8,881 nt of DNA from an uncultured Prevotellaceae bacterium (lineage in GTDB: Bacteria; Bacteroidota; Bacteroidia; Bacteroidales; Bacteroidaceae). The stretch spans positions 1 through 8,881 of the forward strand of contig CAMZHP010000119.1 in NCBI GenBank assembly GCA_947306845.1. The letters run 5' to 3'. A program made the position numbers and the translations under genes. Below the pieces are notes generated by a model, which was not told where the DNA came from, ran no database searches, and was given only the letters and a program-made list of their open reading frames with translations. This document shows, one piece after another, positions 5,674-8,881 of this stretch (within the stretch, counting starts at the first letter, position 1; each line of letters opens with the position of its first letter).

Positions 5674-5688
5674 CAGAAAAATTAAAAA

Positions 5689-7857
5689 ATGAAAGAAGGA
5701 AAGATTATTATCTCACATATAAAGAAAGTTGGTGATGAATGGATGATCCAATCCAATGAAGAACATCAACAAGGAGTGGCAAAACTGGCTAAAGGTTTTG
5801 CCAACAACTTTGGCATGGCTGAGTGGGGGCACACAATGGGTTTACTACACGATATAGGTAAAACGAAACAAGCCTTTCAGCAACACATTATCAGAGAAAG
5901 CGGCTATCAACCTGAGACAATTGTCGTTGGAGATTACTCCCATGCCTATGTTGGTGGACTTGTAGCAAAACAAATCTTTCCAAACCATTACAAACTAATG
6001 TCAAATATTCTCATGGGGCATCATCGTGGACTATATGATGATGGAGACTGGAAAGAACTTATGAAAAAGGGTATACCTGAAGACACCAAGACTCCCTGTA
6101 TTAACGCAAATCTATCCTTGCCCAATCGGTTTTTTCAAGAAAAAGATATTCATCATATTATCAGGATGTTGTTTAGTAGCCTTGTGGACGCAGACTATCT
6201 TGACACCGAAGCTTTTATGCAGCCAGCACAAAGTGCCCTTCGGAATTCCCGAATATCCATGGACAAACTTTATAAAAAACTTGAAAAGTACCTTGAAATT
6301 CTCAACAAAAACACTTCTGATTCTGAGGTAAATAAAATCCGAAGATTCGTTCAACAATGTTGTAGAGAACAAAGTGAAGGAGCCATCAATTTTTATAGTT
6401 TGACAGTGCCTACGGGAGGAGGAAAAACATTGTCCTCTGTTTTATGGGCATTGAAACACGCTATAAAGAATCATCTTCAGCGGATAATAATTGCTATACC
6501 TTATACAAGCATCATCACACAAACAGCAGAAGTATTGAGGAAAATCTTTGGTGATGAGAATGTGTTGGAACACCATTCAAACGTTGATGACGTCAATGAT
6601 AACAGCGAATCATTCCAGACAAAAAAACTGGCAACAGAAAATTGGGATTATCCTATCATCGTAACTACAAACGTGCAACTATTTGAATCTTTGTTCAGCA
6701 ATCGGCCTTCTGCTTGCCGGAAACTTCATAACATTGTCAAAAGCGTACTTATTTTAGATGAAGTTCAGACTTTACCTGTCAATTATCTTCGTCCGATAGT
6801 TGACACGCTCAATACATTGCAACGTATTTTTGATGTTTCAGTTCTTTTCACAACTGCAAGTCAGCCTGTCCTTACAGGAAGAATTGTTGGTTCAAACAAA
6901 TTGAACTGCTTTGATGCATTACCTGAAATACAAGAAATCATACCCAAAGAAACCAACTTGCAAGACAAATTGAAACGAACCACACTGTTTATTGATAAAG
7001 ATAAAAGTTCTTACGATGACATTGCCAAGAGAATTTCCAAATATAGCCGTGTGCTTTGCATAGTCAACACTCGAAATGATGCCAAGGAGATTTTCAGTCG
7101 TTTGCCAAAGGAAGGTCATCGACTGCATTTGTCACGAATGATGTGTCCAGACCACATCAAGACATCTATTGAGCAATTAAAACGGTTATTGAGAAGTGAT
7201 GACAAAGAGCCCATAAGAGTCATTGCCACACAATTGATTGAGGCTGGAGTAGATATTGACTTTCCTGTTGTATTCCGACAAGAGGCTGGCCTTGATTCCA
7301 TACTGCAAGCTGCCGGCCGGTGCAATCGTGAAGGGAATTTTCCTATTTGTCCTACCTACGTTTTTTCACTTGATCAACAACTTCCATCAGGCCACATCAC
7401 TCAAACCAATAATGCTCGCATGGCTTTGGGGCATCAGCAGGACTGGTTCGCACCAGAGACGATGAGTTCATACTTCATTCAACTGTATTCACGAGTAAAC
7501 GACTTTGACAAGCCAAAGATTAATGATTTGCTATATAAGTCTGAAATGCAATTCGAAACGGCTGCAGACAATTTTCGTCTTATTGATGACAATACCATAT
7601 CTATTGTTATAAACTGGAAAAACAGCATGGACTTAGTAGACCAGTTAAAGGACAGAGGCATATCATATCGTCTTATGAAACAATTATCACAATTCAGTGT
7701 CAACATACGCCAACGGGATTTTCAATCTCTCCTTCAAGCAGGAGCCTTGGAGGAAATCTTGGATGGCATCTATATGATCCCTACCACCTCATTCTACGAT
7801 GAGAAAGTTGGTCTTATTACGACAAACCAATGGATAGAAGAAACTATAATACTATAA
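5689..7857 (+). CDS. cas3: CRISPR-associated nuclease-helicase Cas3 (type I-C)
   Basis: This 722-residue protein has an intact N-terminal HD nuclease and a superfamily 2 helicase. HD part: His26, HD at 54-55 followed by GK (LLHDIGKTK), His85 (SHAY) and His111-His112 (MGHHRG), the metal-binding pattern of Cas3 HD domains. Helicase part: PTGGGKT at 241-247 (Walker A), IIAIPYTS at 267-274, LDEVQTLP at 356-363 (motif II, DEVQ rather than DEAD/DEAH), TTASQP at 388-393 (motif III), IEAGVDIDFP at 517-526 and QAAGRCNREG at 540-549 (motifs V and VI). After Cascade binds a matching target, Cas3 is recruited, unwinds and degrades the DNA in the cytoplasm. The length is normal for type I-C and no motif is broken. 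The gene ends 2 bases before cas5c. The ATG at 5689 is preceded by an A-rich stretch and a -7 box, not a Shine-Dalgarno sequence. Confidence 0.97.
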   Translation: MKEGKIIISHIKKVGDEWMIQSNEEHQQGVAKLAKGFANNFGMAEWGHTMGLLHDIGKTKQAFQQHIIRESGYQPETIVVGDYSHAYVGGLVAKQIFPNHYKLMSNILMGHHRGLYDDGDWKELMKKGIPEDTKTPCINANLSLPNRFFQEKDIHHIIRMLFSSLVDADYLDTEAFMQPAQSALRNSRISMDKLYKKLEKYLEILNKNTSDSEVNKIRRFVQQCCREQSEGAINFYSLTVPTGGGKTLSSVLWALKHAIKNHLQRIIIAIPYTSIITQTAEVLRKIFGDENVLEHHSNVDDVNDNSESFQTKKLATENWDYPIIVTTNVQLFESLFSNRPSACRKLHNIVKSVLILDEVQTLPVNYLRPIVDTLNTLQRIFDVSVLFTTASQPVLTGRIVGSNKLNCFDALPEIQEIIPKETNLQDKLKRTTLFIDKDKSSYDDIAKRISKYSRVLCIVNTRNDAKEIFSRLPKEGHRLHLSRMMCPDHIKTSIEQLKRLLRSDDKEPIRVIATQLIEAGVDIDFPVVFRQEAGLDSILQAAGRCNREGNFPICPTYVFSLDQQLPSGHITQTNNARMALGHQQDWFAPETMSSYFIQLYSRVNDFDKPKINDLLYKSEMQFETAADNFRLIDDNTISIVINWKNSMDLVDQLKDRGISYRLMKQLSQFSVNIRQRDFQSLLQAGALEEILDGIYMIPTTSFYDEKVGLITTNQWIEETIIL

Positions 7858-7859
7858 AT

Positions 7860-8546
7860 ATGGAATACCACGACAAAGAATTCTGCTTGGAAGTGTGGGG
7901 ACCGATGGCCTGCTTCACACGTCCGGAATTGAAGGTAGAGCGTGTGAGTTATGACGTTATTACGCCATCGGCTGCTCGTGCCATTTTCGAGGCCATCTTT
8001 TGGAAGCCCGCCATTCATTGGCAAATAACTAAGATAGAGGTTCTTAACCCTATCAAGTGGACATCGGTCAGAAGGAATGAAGTGGGTGCTGTGGCATCCA
8101 AGAATCCCATCTTCATAGAGGAGAAACGCCAGCAGAAAAACACTTTGATGCTGCAAGATGTTCACTATCGCCTTTGGGCTAAATTAGAGTTTATCCCTAA
8201 ACGGAAAAGAAAAAGCCAAGAGGAAAATCTATTTGACAAAGAAGGCCATGGTGACGAGAACCCAGCCAAATATAATGCCATGTTTGAAAGACGGGCAAAA
8301 AAAGGACAATGCTTCAACCAACCCTATTTAGGCACAAGAGAGTGTGTGGCCTCCTTCCGTTTTGTTGATCCTGAATCCATAGATCTGACACCACCAATAT
8401 CAGAAGACCGAGACCTCGGTATCATGCTTTATGACATGGATTTTGAGGGGAATTTGGAAAAACCTGACGCCATGTTTTTTCGGGCTAAAATGGAAAACGG
8501 AGTAATTATTGTTCCACCTAAAGAGAGTGAGGAGGTGCTGAGATGA
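7860..8546 (+). CDS. cas5c: Type I-C Cascade subunit and crRNA-processing protein Cas5c (Cas5d)
   Basis: The 228-residue protein has the standard Cas5c N-terminus (FCLEVWGPMACFTRPELKVE, then SAARAIFEAIFWKPAIHW) and the family block AKYNAMFERRAKKGQ followed by PYLGTREC at 155-162. In type I-C systems, which lack Cas6, Cas5c cuts the repeat transcript to make crRNA and stays on the crRNA 5' handle in Cascade. In Bacillus halodurans the reported active-site residues are Tyr46, Lys116 and His117. By my unaided alignment these fall on Phe47, Lys137 and Tyr138, so only the Lys is kept. This may be a natural variant of the active site, as variability in Cas5c catalytic residues is known. The start at 7860 follows the cas3 stop by 2 bases and matches the family N-terminus. 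An ATG at 7830 would add ten residues and overlap cas3. The stop overlaps the next ATG. Confidence 0.95.
   Translation: MEYHDKEFCLEVWGPMACFTRPELKVERVSYDVITPSAARAIFEAIFWKPAIHWQITKIEVLNPIKWTSVRRNEVGAVASKNPIFIEEKRQQKNTLMLQDVHYRLWAKLEFIPKRKRKSQEENLFDKEGHGDENPAKYNAMFERRAKKGQCFNQPYLGTRECVASFRFVDPESIDLTPPISEDRDLGIMLYDMDFEGNLEKPDAMFFRAKMENGVIIVPPKESEEVLR
8530..8536 (+). promoter_or_regulatory. Strong Shine-Dalgarno sequence before cas8c
   Basis: AGGAGGT, close to a perfect anti-16S match, lies 6 bases before the cas8c ATG, inside the end of cas5c. Bacteroidetes genes usually lack such sites, and none of the other starts in this window has one. It may ensure good translation of cas8c beyond simple coupling. 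Confidence 0.75.
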
Positions 8547-8881
8547 TACTGCAAGCATTATATGAGTATTACAATCGGAGTGACAAAGTTGCTCCTATTG
8601 GCAAAGAAATAAAAGAGATAGCATTCTTGGTTGTGATAAAACATGATGGTACTTTTGTTAGAATTGAAAATACTCATGATGAAGATGGGAACGGCAATAA
8701 GTATCTTGTGTCAAAAAGCTGGGGAAGAACAGGCACCACTCCACAGCCATTTCATTTTTGGGACAATTTTTCATATGTATTTGGTTTTAGTAACGCAAAT
8801 ATCGGCATTGAGAAAGATGACATTGATAATGACAAACGTGCAAAATTTGAAAAAGAGATAGCCAAAAATAAAAAGTGTCAT
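8543..8881 (+). CDS. cas8c: Type I-C Cascade large subunit Cas8c (Csd1), 5' part only
   Basis: The first 113 codons are present and the frame is open to the right edge; family members are usually several hundred residues long. The start MILQALYEYYNR is the hallmark of Cas8c/Csd1, and the following region (IAFLVVIKHDGTFVRIENT, a Trp-Gly turn, TPQPFHFWDNFSYVFGFSN) fits the family N-terminus. Cas8c recognises the PAM and helps Cascade open target DNA, then supports Cas3 recruitment. The start codon overlaps the cas5c stop (ATGA), which indicates translational coupling, and a strong ribosome-binding site precedes it. The order cas3-cas5c-cas8c is that of type I-C, so cas7c, cas4, cas1 and cas2 are expected next, outside this window. 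Confidence 0.92.
   Translation, partial: MILQALYEYYNRSDKVAPIGKEIKEIAFLVVIKHDGTFVRIENTHDEDGNGNKYLVSKSWGRTGTTPQPFHFWDNFSYVFGFSNANIGIEKDDIDNDKRAKFEKEIAKNKKCH

Noticed and set aside
7830..7859. Cas5c starting at 7830 inside cas3
   Set aside because: The family begins a few residues before the EVWGPMA block, which fits the ATG at 7860.
8643..8861. Small open frame overlapping the start of cas8c
   Set aside because: It lies in a different frame from the well-supported Cas8c N-terminus and has no recognisable features.
5626..8881. CRISPR repeat-spacer array
   Set aside because: No regularly spaced 30-36 base repeat is present. In type I-C loci the array normally follows cas2, which is beyond the right edge.
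1..8881. tRNA, rRNA, insertion sequence or integrase genes
   Set aside because: I looked for cloverleaf-like and transposase-like signals and saw none, so mobility of the replication-like gene is not supported by a neighbouring recombinase.

Overview
The window looks like chromosomal DNA from a gut- or oral-type Bacteroidales, most likely Prevotella/Segatella or a close relative. Three things point there. Three promoters carry the same Bacteroidetes -7 box (TATCTTTG, of the TAnnTTTG type), and two further genes have variants of it. The first protein ends in a Prevotella-style C-terminal sorting motif (SGVRVN...GIYIINGKKIVK). The gene contents (PepSY-like secreted protein, lyase plus GH88 enzyme, Bacteroidetes-type replication-like protein) fit the same group. 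The species call is inference; nothing here is diagnostic to species level.

Left part (1-3540), carbohydrate and envelope genes. The 3' end of a secreted or surface protein gene on the + strand runs to 358 and ends at a strong hairpin terminator (391-424). Converging on it from the - strand is a 785-residue periplasmic enzyme (403-2760). It joins an alginate/uronan-lyase-type domain to a GH88 unsaturated uronyl hydrolase, so one polypeptide could both cut a polyuronide and remove the unsaturated sugar this creates. Upstream, also on the - strand, is a small secreted protein with two PepSY-like repeats (2975-3418). It has its own promoter and a bidirectional terminator.

Middle (3541-4692), a replication-initiator-like unit. 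A divergent + gene (3702-4622) has an N-terminal winged-helix-type domain, a Lys/Glu/Pro-rich linker, and a C-terminal domain common in Bacteroidetes phage and mobile-element replication proteins. Inside its coding sequence are six GTGAC repeats, mostly at exact 12-bp spacing. The same GTGTGACG word sits in an inverted repeat over its own promoter. This resembles the lambda-O arrangement, with origin iterons inside the initiator gene, combined with autoregulation. I consider it the most interesting undescribed element here.

Right part (4695-8881), start of a type I-C CRISPR-Cas operon. A WYL-domain regulator (4717-5625) is followed by cas3 (5689-7857), cas5c (7860-8546) and the first 113 codons of cas8c (8543 to the edge). 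cas3 and cas5c are 2 bases apart, and cas5c and cas8c overlap by 4 bases. A 21-bp inverted repeat lies where the -33 element of the cas3 promoter should be, making it a good candidate operator for the WYL protein. The expected cas7c, cas4, cas1, cas2 and repeat-spacer array would lie beyond the right edge. This part is visibly more A+T-rich than the gene before it, suggesting separate acquisition.
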